A stretch of DNA of 64,000 nucleotides, taken from NCBI RefSeq assembly GCF_963576615.1, contig NC_088711.1:34398121-34462120 (forward strand). Reading direction: 5' to 3'. This DNA is from Watersipora subatra. Taxonomy: Eukaryota; Bryozoa; Gymnolaemata; Cheilostomatida; Watersiporidae. Below the pieces are notes generated by a model. The model saw only the letters and a list, made by a program, of their open reading frames with translations, was not told where the DNA came from and did not search any database. The position numbers and the translations under genes are program-made. Positions 1 to 12,109 of the stretch are shown one piece after another. Position 1 is the stretch's first letter; each line of letters begins with the position of its first letter.

Positions 1-807
1 GAGTGGCTGCATGGGCTGAGTCGTGGCAGTTGAGATTTAATGCTAATAAATGCACATCTACATCTGTGGAACCAGTTAGATTTTCACATATATACAACTA
101 TTGCGGTACATCTCTTATATCCTCGCAATCCTTTTTATACTTGGGTATACTTGTTTCTAGCACCCTCAATTTTAATGAACACATAAATCGCATCATACGT
201 AAGGCTAACGGCACTCTTTTTATGTTTATGCGGACCCTTAAGAAAACATCTCCTAATGTCAAAAGGACAGCATACTATAGTGTGTGTCGTCCACTGCTAG
301 AGTACGCTTCGGAAATCTGGAGTCCACATTTTGATTATAGTATACAAGATTTAGAATCCATTAACCGAAAAGCTTTTAGGTGGGCCAACAATTTAAGAAA
401 ATTTGATAGTATATCATCAGAAATGGTGAAAATGGGATGGCAAACACTTGCAGAGAGAAGACGCATCAAGGACGAAAGCACACTGCAAAAAATTTTAAGC
501 CAAGACCTAATGGTCGATTTTAATAGATTTGTAATTAAGAACTCATCCTATTTTACTCGAGGCTCCAATATCAGACACACAATCAATACAAGTGCAATGA
601 AACACTCTTTTTTTAACCGTGCGATGAAATTTTAACATCTGATTCTCTTATAACTAGACCAAGCGATCTTATACTTTTATCCTTCAGACTTAGATAAATA
701 AGTCTATGCTTATTTGTGATCTTATTTTTATGCCTAATGCACCATTTTATTTCTACAGGCCTAGCGGCCACTTGAGATATTTTACAGAGATAGATAGATA
801 GATAGAA
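1..807 (+). mobile_element. 3' end of a non-LTR (LINE) retrotransposon
   Basis: The window opens inside a LINE. The reading frame at 3-635 is the C-terminal part of a reverse transcriptase, followed by about 150 bp of 3' UTR that ends in a short (GATA)n run at about 788-807. A simple-repeat 3' tail is usual in several non-LTR clades (CR1, L2, RTE and Jockey relatives). The 5' part lies outside the window, so clade and activity cannot be decided. Confidence 0.8.
3..635 (+). CDS. Reverse transcriptase C-terminal region (LINE ORF2, partial)
   Basis: About 210 residues remain open to a stop at 633-635. The order of motifs is that of the region after the catalytic palm in non-LTR reverse transcriptases: a KCTSTS stretch, then YLGILVSSTLNFNEHI, a basic KANGTLF segment, RPLLEYASEIWSPH (thumb, the 'P.LEYa..vWsP' motif), and an RRRIKDES element. 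The catalytic YADD box must be upstream of the window. No frameshift is seen, so the copy may be fairly young. The listed start is arbitrary because the frame runs off the left edge. Confidence 0.8.
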   Translation: MAAWAESWQLRFNANKCTSTSVEPVRFSHIYNYCGTSLISSQSFLYLGILVSSTLNFNEHINRIIRKANGTLFMFMRTLKKTSPNVKRTAYYSVCRPLLEYASEIWSPHFDYSIQDLESINRKAFRWANNLRKFDSISSEMVKMGWQTLAERRRIKDESTLQKILSQDLMVDFNRFVIKNSSYFTRGSNIRHTINTSAMKHSFFNRAMKF

Positions 808-1638
808 GTTTGAATAACGCAAATAATCTTAGCCATTTTTTGCATTTAAAATACTTGTTTTGTCAAAACTACTTATTTTTATACACTTCGTACATACAAG
901 TTTTGTTTAAAGCCGATGATCAAAAAACGGTATTTACTGTTGTTATGTTGGGTCGGAGAAATTTCAAATTATGCAATGCATATACATGTATATCCGAATA
1001 CCATATTACACTGCTAGATATGAATTGAATTTACCAGGTTGTGGAAGTTACATGGTACAATGACTGTAAAAAAACTTGAATAATTTGCTGTTTGTCTCAA
1101 TATAAACAGCTATTCAATTTGATAATTTGAACACACACATACATGTACTGTGCAAACAAAATTTTGTCATCCATACACTCTCCATGGCGCCTCTCTCCAG
1201 TATCTGTGTCATTAACAAACACCAAAGCCAATGCTAGTAGCCAGCATTGGAGAAAGATGCAAATAAAAATATAAACTAACATGCCTACATGATATATCCA
1301 AGTAGTTTGGTATTAGTTAAGTGCAATCTTTCGGGATAAGCGCAGCAGGCTTACAATAAGTGCATGGCTAGAAATGTTATCAAAAGGTTGTGGTTGGGTA
1401 GTCAAGTGCATTGATCACCATAGCAGAAAATGTTGAGCGAAAATAACAAATCGTGAACAATGCTCGAGAGATCAAGGTTTTTATCAGTTGTTTTATGTAG
1501 CCGTCGAAAGGCTAATTATAAAAGCCGAATATATTTTGGACCACTAAAGTAATTTGATGTCTTTTATTAAAAGTTGAATTAGCAAGTTTACTGTATTTAG
1601 AGGCTGTTGGGATAACCCGTTCGAGTAAAGCGCTACAG
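808..1638. other. Intergenic DNA upstream of HSP90B1
   Basis: No coding signal is recognised. A TATAAAA string lies near 1515-1521 but is about 370 bp from the HSP90B1 start codon and may be chance. The short reading frames here show no codon bias or domain. Confidence 0.5.
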
Positions 1639-1657
1639 CCAATGAACTGCGCCCAAA
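1639..1657 (+). promoter_or_regulatory. Degenerate ER stress element (CCAAT-N9-CCAAA)
   Basis: A CCAAT box at 1639-1643 is followed after exactly nine bases by CCAAA, which matches three of the five bases of the ERSE half-site CCACG. Taken alone this would be ignored. It is listed because two better elements lie within 100 bp and vertebrate GRP promoters carry ERSEs in groups. Confidence 0.35.
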
Positions 1658-1676
1658 TCAGCAAAACGGACACTGC

Positions 1677-1695
1677 CGTTGCTTGTGCTCATTGG
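1677..1695 (-). promoter_or_regulatory. Near-consensus ER stress element (CCAAT-N9-CAACG)
   Basis: On the minus strand CCAAT is followed after nine bases by CAACG, one mismatch from the ERSE consensus CCAAT-N9-CCACG. ERSE binds NF-Y at CCAAT and ATF6/XBP1 at CCACG in vertebrate ER chaperone promoters. It lies about 190 bp upstream of the HSP90B1 start codon. Confidence 0.55.
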
Positions 1696-1718
1696 TTTAG
1701 AGAATTGCATACCGATAG

Positions 1719-1737
1719 CGTGGTTCTCTGTTATTGG
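1719..1737 (-). promoter_or_regulatory. Perfect ER stress element (CCAAT-N9-CCACG)
   Basis: The plus strand reads CGTGG, nine bases, ATTGG. Its complement is an exact ERSE, CCAAT-N9-CCACG, about 150 bp upstream of the start codon. This is the class of element that drives unfolded-protein-response induction of GRP78, GRP94 and calreticulin in vertebrates. Spacing and both half-sites are perfect, which makes a chance match in a promoter of exactly this gene unlikely. Confidence 0.75.
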
Positions 1738-1886
1738 CTCTTTCAGATTAGAAAAGTCTTGGAACCGACTAAATTAAAGCGGTAGTCAACTCGTGGCGCC
1801 GGGTGTGTGTAGAAGGGTCGGTTCTCGAAGTGTTTCAGCCTACGTATTTCAATTGTAGTTGGCATAAAACTGCACTGTGGTTCACA

Positions 1887-4800
1887 ATGAACCGTCAGCT
1901 GCTTCTTCTGGCTCTTGTAGTGTCTTTATTGTTTATTGGTAAGCATTATTTCGCTGCCATCAACAAATGTTGTTAAACAATGTTTGATTGGCACCAAACT
2001 AGATACGCCACCGAAAGCTTGATTTTCCGATAGTTGCATGTGAAGTTACCAGTATTTTCTTTTATAAATGACTTTTACACTTGTCAGTTTTTATCTTGAT
2101 TATTTATCGAATAAACATGTTTTGAAGGGGGTGCTGTTGCCGGAGACAATGATGAATCTGCTGACGTCGATGCATCTGAAGATGCATTAGTGGAAGACGA
2201 TATTGGAAAAAGTCGAGATGGTTCTCGTACGGATGATGAAGTCGTTGCACGGTAGATCATTATACATTATTACCATATGGGACACTGCCATATCTGCTCA
2301 TCTTTTGCTTGCAGGTTAACAAACGTCCCAGTTGTGACTAGAAAAACAGTATTTGTTTTAGAGACAAGGGAATGCATTATTTTAAAAATAGGACATAAAC
2401 GTCCCAGACTGTTAAAAGTATTGTGGGCTTTGTGTTTTTATATAATTTGTTTGCTTAGTGTTTATTTGTTTCTTGGTATCTATCATGTCGACATTTTCTT
2501 GCAGTGAAGAAGAAGCCATTAAATTGGATGGTATGAGTGTTGCTGAAATGAAAGCTTTGCGTGATTCATCGGAAAAGCATGACTTCCAGGCGGAAGTTGA
2601 TAGAATGATGAAGCTCATTATCAACTCTCTGTATAAGAACAAGGAGGTAAGCTAGATTTATCATCTATCGACTCTCACTCAGTCTTAGCAAGAGTATGAA
2701 TGTTTAAAACGAGGTATGATAACCTTACAAGTTTTTAATGTGGCAAATTACTTGCTTTTGTTTTAAAACAAAATTCAAACTGTTAATCATCTTGTTTAGC
2801 AATATGCCAACTTGTAATTAACCGTATATATATCAGATTGGTGTGCCCAGTCAGTTGTTAATGTTATCCTGTCGCATACTCTTTTTGGGTTTTGGAGGTG
2901 ATCCTATTACTACAGATATACATGCGTGTATGTTTTTATATCTGTATGATTGTTCTGAAACTTGAAAATAGGCTGATATCAGAACACTTTAAATGTTTTG
3001 CCTTATTGTTTATACTAAGAATAATAAGTTAAATTAAGCAAAAACAATGTTACGAATAAATTTGTGAATCCTTACGACCATTAAAATGTCACAAGCTGTT
3101 TTGATTTTTTTAGATCTTCCTGAGAGAGTTGATATCAAACGCTTCAGATGCTCTGGACAAGATTAGATTCCTTTCACTCACGAATAAAGATGCATTATCT
3201 GCTGTTGAGGAATTGACAATAAAAATCAAAGCCGATAAGGACAATAATATGCTCCATATTACTGACACTGGCATTGGAATGACAAAAGAAGATCTTGTGA
3301 AAAATCTTGGTACGATTGCCAAATCTGGCACTAGCGAATTCTTCTCCAAACTCAATGATGCTAGCGCTACAGAAGCGAGCGACCTTATTGGACAATTTGG
3401 TGTCGGATTCTATTCAGCTTTTCTTGGTGAGTGTAATGTCCTGCAGCTGAGTACTTGCACCCTAGATTAATCTATCTCTGTATTTATTCTTCTTTTAATT
3501 TGGATTACAAGTGATACTTTAGCAGTATTTGCTTTGCACTACCGTAAGTCTACATGAATATTTATACAAGCTGGGCCTCCTGTTGTAATGCAATAGTTAT
3601 TAACATTTGCAGAGTCTTGCTGACCCGTCTGTGTATTAAACTACCTAGCGCTGCTATCTATAAATCAGTTGCATCGTTGATTGCATGATACTTTGCACTT
3701 GTGGAATAGTTTAACAGTGCCTTATATATAATGGAGCTAAAGTATACACGTATATTGTGTTTTCAATGATGCCTACCGTCTAGATGTTATTAGCCATTTG
3801 TGAGTCTTAACGAAAGCAATGCTAGTTTTGTGAAATCGGCAGTAATGTTGTCTTGCAGTGGCTGATAAGGTGGTTGTGACATCTAAACATAATGATGATG
3901 ACCAGTATGTATGGGAATCAGACGCAGCCAGTTTCAGTGTAGGCAAGGATCCACGAGGCAACACTCTTTTGAGAGGCACTCAAATAACGTAAGGGCTCTT
4001 TTGTGCATTGTAACTTTTAGCGCAACTGCTTAATGGGGCAGGGCAGTTAGTGCTGCCCGGGTACCATTAATAAGATATTTATAGCAAAGATAATTATTAG
4101 TAAACTGAACAGCAACATCTGATGTTCATTTTCTAGCATAATGCAATATTCATGCCATGTTGACTTTTGACCTGCGTCTTTAAGGTTAACTTTTTTGAAA
4201 ACCTAAAACTGATGATAGGTTTAACATAATTTTATGTCTTTGCGCATGTTATTACCGTGCCTTCGTAAAATTAGTTAAAATGTGCATTATCCATCAGACC
4301 GGATGCTGTAGTGGTGCGAGTTTACATTTTATTCCTGCATACAACTGTTCTATAGTCAGAATGAGATGTAAGTGGGAGAAAATATGAATGCTATATTTGC
4401 AAAAATGCTATTATTAGCCAAGCAAAAAAATCATTTTGCTTGGCCGATAATTGTCGATAATTTGTTGTTTTGCTGTTTCTATCTACCAACAAGTGATAAA
4501 ATACACAAATATGTAAGTTTTGTGACTGTTCTAAAGCGAATGTCTAAAGCATTTGGGAAGGTGTGAAGGTGATTGCTTAAGCAAAAACAACTTTTGGATT
4601 CATATTGTTATTGTTACCATTAAGTCGGAGTCGGGTCCAACATATCAGTAGATACATAAATTACATTTTTGTTGCTATTTAAATCGAATGCAATTAGTAA
4701 GTTACTTCTGTCAATGTTAGCTAATGCTTTTATTTTCTCAAATGTAGTATAATAGTAATGTTTTGCAGTACATATATGTATAATGGCTAAGTTTATTTTA

Positions 4801-7800
4801 TTAGATTTTGTTGCTTTGTTAAACATTGGGAATGGTGAATTTTTATTAATAAAAGATAAGACTTTTGACAAACATACCCATCTTTATATACATAGATTAT
4901 AAAGCACAAAATTTCGATCATCATCAATCTTCAGCAATCAGTTCTTTAACAAAAATGCCTCGTACCAAGATACTTGAATGGTTGCAGACTTCATCTTAAA
5001 GAAGAAGCTGCTGAATATCTTCAACCTAATACTATTAAAGACCTGGTGACTAAGTACTCACAGTTCATCAACTTCAACATCTACCTTTGGGAAAGCAAGA
5101 AGGAGACAGTGGAGGAAGCAATTGATGAAGATGAAGAACCGGTTGACAAAAAGGATGAAGCAACGGATGCTGAGGATGATGATGCAGAGGTTAGCGTTAA
5201 TCGCATATGCGACAATGTGGGGGGTTGATGGCATTGTAATGCTGCAGAACTAGTGTTGTCCTTTGACCTTTTTAGGTTGTGGAGGAAAGTGATGAGGATA
5301 AGCCAAAGACAAAGAGTGTGGAGAAGACTATTTGGGATTGGGTCCTGGTGAATGGCAACAAACCAATCTGGACCAGAAAGTGAGTTGACCTACTATTAAT
5401 AACACCTTGAAGATATAAAATTTTTAGTTATGTTATCGCTTGGATCATATGTATAGCACTGGTTTGGCAATGATTTAAAGATTTTAAACAACCGACTTAA
5501 CATATTTTTGTGTGTAGGTTGACTGAAGTACATGCACTTCATGCAAATTAGTTGTAGCACTATGCCAATAGTGGTCCTGTTTAATTTGTTTGAGGGCACC
5601 ATAACTGCTCTTAGACATGGTTATGGCTATTTTAGTGATAGTTATGTTGCCAATTGAGCATTATTGATAATAGAAAAAAAATGTTTTAACAAAAAGACGG
5701 AGAATTTTCCCAAACTAGAAGACATCAAGTAAGAGTTGAAAGTGAATTTTGTTGCATTTTGTGAAGATGGTGGTGTTCACCAGAAATCTTTCCTGCTGTA
5801 GCACATTCTGTGCTACAGCAGGAAAGATCAACTGTAGCACATTCTGTGCTACCTATGGTGATGCAAAAGAGAGCTAGAAAAATTGCACATTTATCAAATT
5901 AAATTTTTCAACATAATTTGAATCATTTAAAAAGCCTTACACATTAAAATTTTTGTAGAAGAATGGCAAATAGCTCTAATATTTTTTGTAACAATTTTCG
6001 TAAATGGTCACAATTCTTGAACAGCTGCTTGTTTAGTGTTACATTAGCCAAAGTGTGAATCAAGTAGATTCGTGTTGCTTGTGAATGGTTTTCTACTGGC
6101 TTGGTATGCCTTTTAGCTACTCCATGGTATTTTTTATAACCACAAAATGCTTTATTATTGTAGGGCTGGGGAGATTGATGATGACGAGTATAATGAGTTC
6201 TACAAGTCGTTTTCGAAAGATAGTGATGATCCACTGTCTAAAACTCATTTTACGGCCGAGGGTGAAGTGACTTTCAAATCCATTCTTTTCATTCCTAAGA
6301 ACAGCCCTGTGGACTGGCAAAATCAATCGAAGAACAAGGTAGGACTATCAGAATTAGAACCATTTTAGTAGTATTTGTTTTGTTTTATACACTAGCAGTG
6401 GCAATCAAAAGTATACTCAACATATTGCACCTGCCACCTTGCTGTAACCACACAAGTATGCATTTTAATTTATCAATAAAAGTATGAGTACAATTCAACC
6501 TAATACACACCATGAAACTGTTTTAAGTTGCGCTATTGTTGGTTAGCGAGCACAATTCTAACAACTTTTAAAATTTACGTAGTCCGAAGCACATAAAGCA
6601 ATACGCAAGAAAAATATTACGGCAATTCGCCATAGTAAATATGATGCAACTGACTTGATTGCGCTAAAGATGGCAACTCTTTCTACCACGGAACTTTTGC
6701 TGCTGAAAAGAAAATTGTTGTTAAAAAAGAAACGATTTTTAGCCATAGTGTCCGAACGATAAAAACCAACAATAGTGGCTAAGCAGTTGCATCATGTGTA
6801 CTATGTTGAACTGCACTTGTAATTTTATTGTCACATGTTTCTTGGACAATACTAATTACAAAAGCTGCCAAAATCGTGCTCGCTAATAACTCATTTAGCC
6901 AATTAAAAGCGTTTCATCGACGAATTCGGTGTGCATGCACAGCTCAGACAATTCTGTTCATTTCGTGATTTCGGTCAGAATGAACAAATAATTCGTTCAT
7001 TTCGTGATTTCGGTAAGATTGAACGAATAATTCGTTACGTGTGGCCGTACCTTTAGTCTTAATCAGCATTATACATTCTATGAACATTGTGTTACATACA
7101 ACTTGATCAAACATTGGCAATGCGATTTTCTAAACCATTTTGAACTGATTTATGAAATTTAGTTTTTCAGCAGTTATTGCTGATTAGAAGTTATTTTATA
7201 TTGTCATGTGAATTTATACAATATAATTATTGCGCTCTTTTCTTTGCATCAATCAGGTTTATTAATAAGAGTTGCCACTTTTTTGAAATAATTTTATGAT
7301 TCAGATTTAACAGTGAGACGGATAAATAAATAATTCAATCAATGATGTTTGCATGTGGTGAAAGTTGTTTTGCCCTTTTTGAACTATTAACTGACAATTA
7401 TTAGTTTCATGTCATTATAATAAATAGATATTGTAATCAATTTTGCTTTTCACCAGGCATTGGCAATTGTTAGGTTTGAGGTAATTTATCCCTATGACTC
7501 TGATCATGAACTGGTCTTCTACGCGTTGTTACTATGTAATATGTAAGCTATACATTCAGCATGAAATTCGCAATATTGACCTTATAACTTACTCAAACTT
7601 ATCTGTATGAAATTGGACATTAGTCTGCTAGATATTCATCAGTTAGGCCAAGCTGGAGTCTTGCAGGTTCTTCTGGTGCAGCAAATGTAAATACATGTTT
7701 TTGCATATTTTACATGTGTATGTCTGTAGAATTCATTTTCAGTGTCAGTGCCTAATCATACTACTCTGTTGTTCTATTCAGGGCAATATAAAAATGTATG

Positions 7801-10800
7801 TTCGTCGAGTATTTATTACGGATGATTTCGACGACATGATGCCCAAGTACTTGTCATTCATCCGCGGCATTGTCGACAGTGATGACCTCCCCCTAAATGT
7901 CTCTAGAGAAACCCTTCAGCAACACAAGCTTCTTAAAGTCATCAAAAAGAAGCTAGTAAGAAAGGCTCTCGACATGATAAAAAAAATCAATGATGAAGAC
8001 TATGAACAGTTTTGGAAGGAATACAGTACCAAGTATGTTACTGTGATGTCAGTGTCCAATGGGTTTTAACATTTCCAGGCCATTTAGTTTAAACTGCCTC
8101 TTTTGCACAGCAGTGATTGTGTGGTCAATAGTTGTGCTAGTAACATCAACTCTAATTAGTTATTTAATTACTACTGCAGTTGTTGCAATCACTACCAGTA
8201 CTAATTTGAAATCTTGTTCACTGCAGGCTGCTGCCTTAGTTATGTCTGTACATATTTATGTTTAGTTCGATACTAAGCAGGGATAGTTTGATAGTAAGCA
8301 AGGCTTACACTAAATGTTGTGGAAGAGATTGTTTAAGTCGGATACTTTTATCTACAAAAATACATGAACATGATTGTGAAAGAGAATGATTGGGGAATGT
8401 TATGAGGTCATTAAGAATGAATGTACGAAGCAGATGTCTAGCTTTTCAGGTAGCATCGACTGCTTCTCTCATACTTAGAAATGGTTTTGTGCTGGCAATT
8501 AGGATGCTGCTCAGTAAATCGCATAGCTAACTGATGCCTGCTAACCTTGTGCTGCTGCCTGTTAGTGTATGCATTATGAATAGTATTCTTTTGATAATGT
8601 TGTTCCTGCCAAAGTCAATTGCAATGATGATCTTTTACAGTCGGATGCCTTATGCTGGTCATATATAATTGTCTGGATTTTTAAGGCATAAAAAAGGTCA
8701 CAATCTAGCGATCAGCTGCAGTCTTTCATTGTTTTTAATGTGTTTGTTTCGTCTGTTTGTTTGCAGCGTAAAACTGGGAGTTATTGAAGATCATGCCAAC
8801 AGGACTCGTCTCTCCAAACTGTTGAGATTTAAATCATCAAATGATGAAGAAAAGGGTTGCAGTCTTGCCGACTATGTTTCGCGAATGAAGGATAAGCAAG
8901 AGCACATTTATTTTATGGCTGGTGCTAGCTTGAAGGAAGTGAGCAGCTCTCCATTCGTTGAAAGATTACTCAAAAAAGGCTACGAGGTTTGTACTAGCGA
9001 TAATAGATACCTAATCTGTGATCAGAACTGACCATTGTTATTTTGTTGCCATCATCTAAGAACTTGTGAGATTGTGGCTTCACTCAAGATAATCAGTACA
9101 GTGAAGATTTGCTACATCCATATGCAAGGCTTTAGGTGCACATGTTGTAGGTTAGTGTACACTAGAGGTCTTTTTCTATTAAAAATAGTTTGAAAAAAAA
9201 TAAACCTTGATTAATAGTTTTACTCAGTTTGCGTGTTTGCCATGTTATTTATAGCAAGAGGTACTAATAACACATCTTATAGGTACTGTACCTCGTGGAA
9301 CCAATTGATGAATACACTATCCAAGCCCTTCCAGAGTTTGATGGCAAGAAGTTCCAGAACGTAGCTAAGGAAGGTTTGGATATCGATGGTGAAGACGGCA
9401 AGGAGAAGATGGAAATACTTTCCAAAGAGTTTGAACCTCTAACAACATGGCTTAAGGAGAAGGCCCTCTCCGACCTCATTGACAAAGCAACTGTCTCGGC
9501 GCGTCTAACTACATCACCATGTGCTCTTGTGGCTAGTTCATATGGATGGGCTGGCAATATGGAGAGAATCATGAAATCACAGGTAGGGTTGTTCTTATTT
9601 CGCTTAATCTCTCACTACAGACTCAGTGATGGATCATTCTTTTCTTCTAGGCTGCCAGGGCTGGTGAAAATTTTACTTAACTCTTTATAGGCATATGCTA
9701 AGACTGGAGATGCCAACAGCGACTTCTACTCCTCTCAGAAGAAGATCCTGGAACTGAACCCTCGACATCCTCTTGTCAAGGAATTGAGATCTCGTGTAGA
9801 CGCTGATGAGGATGATGCAGCTGCCAGCGAACTGGCAATGGTTCTCTTTGAGACAGCAACCCTGCGATCAGGATATACCCTCAAGGATACATCAGCCTTT
9901 GCAGAAAGAGTTGAGAAGATGATGAGAAGAAGTCTAGGGGTCAGCTTAGATGAACCAGTGAGTATTTTTATTACTGCACGGAACCAGTGATGGCAGCATT
10001 TACTAGCTTGATAGTTCTAACCAATAGTTCTTACTCGCCGATAGTTACAGTTGTGCACAAACTGTTTCGTCAGGTGGAGGAGGAACCAGAAGAGCTTGTT
10101 GAGGATGATGAGGATGCAGAAGAAGTCACGGATGATGATGATGTCTCGGAACCCCCGGTGCCTATTGATGAACAGCCAGTAGATCAAAAGCTGACCTCCT
10201 CAGAACACGAAGAGGTAAATTCTCATTTAATACATTGTTGGGTATATTCGCTGGTTTTGCGTTGCCCTCTTTTCAGCGTGTCCCTTTGTAGTTGGCAGTT
10301 GAAATATATTGTTGTTTCTTCATGGCAATAAACAGGAAAAATTGTAATACATGAGTTAATTGACAGGTTGCTCGGATACTTGTGTTTGGAGATTATTTGT
10401 GTCGAAATATATTTGATATTTAGTTTCCATATCCACTAACATGCGAAGTTGTTTTTGAGACCATAGGATAACCACACTTGAACACTGTATTTTTACATGC
10501 CATGCAACATTCACTATCATACACTGACAGTAGAGCAAGAGCATTTAAACAACTTGCCACAACTGTTTTGAATTAAACTTGCCCCATTGAATAAGTGATA
10601 GTTGTTTGTTGTAAACCAAAATTCAAACAACTTTTAGACTTGGCTGACATATCTTTTCATGAAGCACGGAATGCTGCATTGTTGGTTGTGGCAATTTTTT
10701 TATGGAAGCATCTTGATTTTTACTCTGTAGGCATTAGCACCTAGCCCCATTGGCCATAGCTTTCTTGTGCATACATGTAGTCAAATGTGCCACCCTGTGT

Positions 10801-10962
10801 TTTCCCTGCATGATGCTGTGTGAATGCATTTGATTTTACTCATTCATAATTGTGCTTGTTTCTCTTGAGCATGGCAATGGTAAGAATGCCTGGTTGGTAG
10901 CATTTCTGAAAAGCTTGTGTTCTGTTTATTTGTAGGCTGATGATGTCCATGATGAACTGTAG
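1887..10962 (+). CDS. HSP90B1: Endoplasmin (GRP94), ER-lumen HSP90 chaperone
   Basis: ATP-dependent HSP90 paralogue that folds secreted and membrane client proteins in the ER lumen and binds calcium. Fourteen exons with matching phases: 1887-1938, 2128-2251, 2505-2646, 3114-3426, 3859-3988, 4988-5189, 5276-5379, 6164-6338, 7782-8032, 8767-8986, 9283-9582, 9691-9957, 10074-10214, 10936-10962. The product is 815 residues (human 803). Visible features: a signal peptide ([18 protein letters not shown]); the GRP94-specific pre-N segment; the ATP-binding N domain with [12 protein letters not shown] (about 111-122), DTGIGM (157-162) and [10 protein letters not shown] (202-211); a long acidic linker rich in E and D (about 290-340); the middle domain with [12 protein letters not shown], whose catalytic Arg is about 456; a C-terminal dimerisation domain; and an acidic tail ending HDEL, the KDEL-receptor retrieval signal, on its own 27-base last exon. 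All HSP90 ATPase residues I checked are intact. ERSE-like elements sit upstream. Confidence 0.97.
5786..5828. repeat. Perfect 20-bp hairpin in HSP90B1 intron 7
   Basis: Two exactly complementary 20-base arms (5786-5805 and 5809-5828) flank a TTC loop. A shorter copy of the inner stem, GTAGCAC-ATTCT-GTGCTAC, follows at 5834-5852. Such a compact duplicated hairpin may be a MITE remnant or simply a palindrome; the stem is short for a typical animal miRNA precursor. Confidence 0.6.
6543..6886. mobile_element. Short MITE-like element in HSP90B1 intron 8
   Basis: About 345 bp bounded by imperfect terminal inverted repeats beginning TTAGCGAGCACAATT on the left and matching TTAGCGAGCACGATT on the complement of the right end. 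No coding capacity is recognised. Target-site duplication is unclear. Confidence 0.5.
6956..7034. repeat. 39-bp direct tandem duplication in HSP90B1 intron 8
   Basis: Two adjacent copies, beginning GTTCATTTCGTGATTTCGGT at 6956 and 6995, with few differences. Each contains a GTTCA...TGAAC inverted pair, so the unit itself can fold. Confidence 0.65.
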
Positions 10963-12109
10963 CCTTATAAAATCATATTGGTTCATATAGGAATTTCTCT
11001 TCTTTTTTGTTGTGCACAGACTCAATTCTACAACAGCGTTATTTATAGGCAATGCTAATTTTTGTGTACATTTCTGTAAATTTCTTCTATATATCCACTA
11101 CTTAGCCATTCCAACTGTGCTATTATTGGTATGCACTAATTTCTCAAATGGCATTCTACACAATACAACATTCATCCTAATTACTGTAACTACGTTCCAT
11201 TGAGCAGCCAATAAAAAGTCCCTCCTGAACGCTGATAATACTGGTGTTGTCTCGAATGTAAACAGTCTGTAACGAAATAAAATGCTATTTAACTGACACT
11301 CTTTGTTTTGCTTTTTCACTGAAGCTAACTGTGTGCCTGTAGCCCATAGTAACCTTAATAAATGACATGCAGGCGGGAGATCCATGAGTATTTCTGCTAC
11401 AATTGAGTTGTGAGCCTTAGCAAGAGTTAGAGGCCAATGGTAAAATTATTGAAGACACCACTAGCAAATCTTACACAATGTCTTTAATAAGCAACAAAAA
11501 ATTGGTACATTGTTCTTCCTGAGCTTGGTTGATCTCTTCTGGAAAAGCTACATAGCTTTGCAGCATGGTAGCACAGCATGTTTGTGGTGAGTTTACAGGT
11601 ATTTCTCTATTAGCGGAATGCATTGCGTGTGATGAGAATACCACCGGAGTCAGTATGTGCAAGTCTGCTGCTGTCCAACTACATACAATGACAAATGCGA
11701 TTGAAATGGTCAAATGTTTGCCAGAATTTTTTTTGTGAAATCAGCTTAATGCTAAGCATTTAACTAATTCACATGCACCACTATATTAGTTAGTTCATGG
11801 TATATAGCTCAACCATCCAGTACACCGAAACCTGAAGTCTGTTCATTACCAAAGAATTTTGATAGCTTAATTTTCACATTATTTATAAGATGTTAGATGA
11901 ATATCACTCACTTAAATTTAAATTAGATTAAAATATAAACCTATGTCACCTGTATAACAAATGCACAATAGGTTTGCCGTAGTATTGTCCTCATTGAAAT
12001 TTTAGACTGGACAACAAAGTAGAGCAAAATCAGATGACTGCTAAGCTAGGGATGACCAAAAATACTGTATATTATAAAGCGATTTACATGATTTGCTTGA
12101 ATTGTTTAG
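10963..12109. other. HSP90B1 3' UTR and intergenic gap before the Asp-rich gene
   Basis: Two AATAAA candidates for HSP90B1 polyadenylation occur at 11210-11215 and 11276-11281, about 250 and 310 bp after the stop. The rest should hold the promoter and perhaps a first (signal peptide) exon of the Asp-rich gene, but I found no convincing ATG-plus-hydrophobic exon with a good donor on the plus strand. Confidence 0.5.
11210..11281 (+). promoter_or_regulatory. Candidate HSP90B1 poly(A) signals
   Basis: AATAAA at 11210-11215 and again at 11276-11281, the first canonical hexamers noticed after the HDEL stop codon. Which one is used cannot be told from sequence. Confidence 0.5.

Noticed and set aside
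11471-11713. Minus-strand frame starting with a signal-peptide-like MTISIAFVIVCSW
   Set aside because: Hydrophobic starts are common in AT-rich DNA; no domain, splice partner or poly(A) signal supports it.
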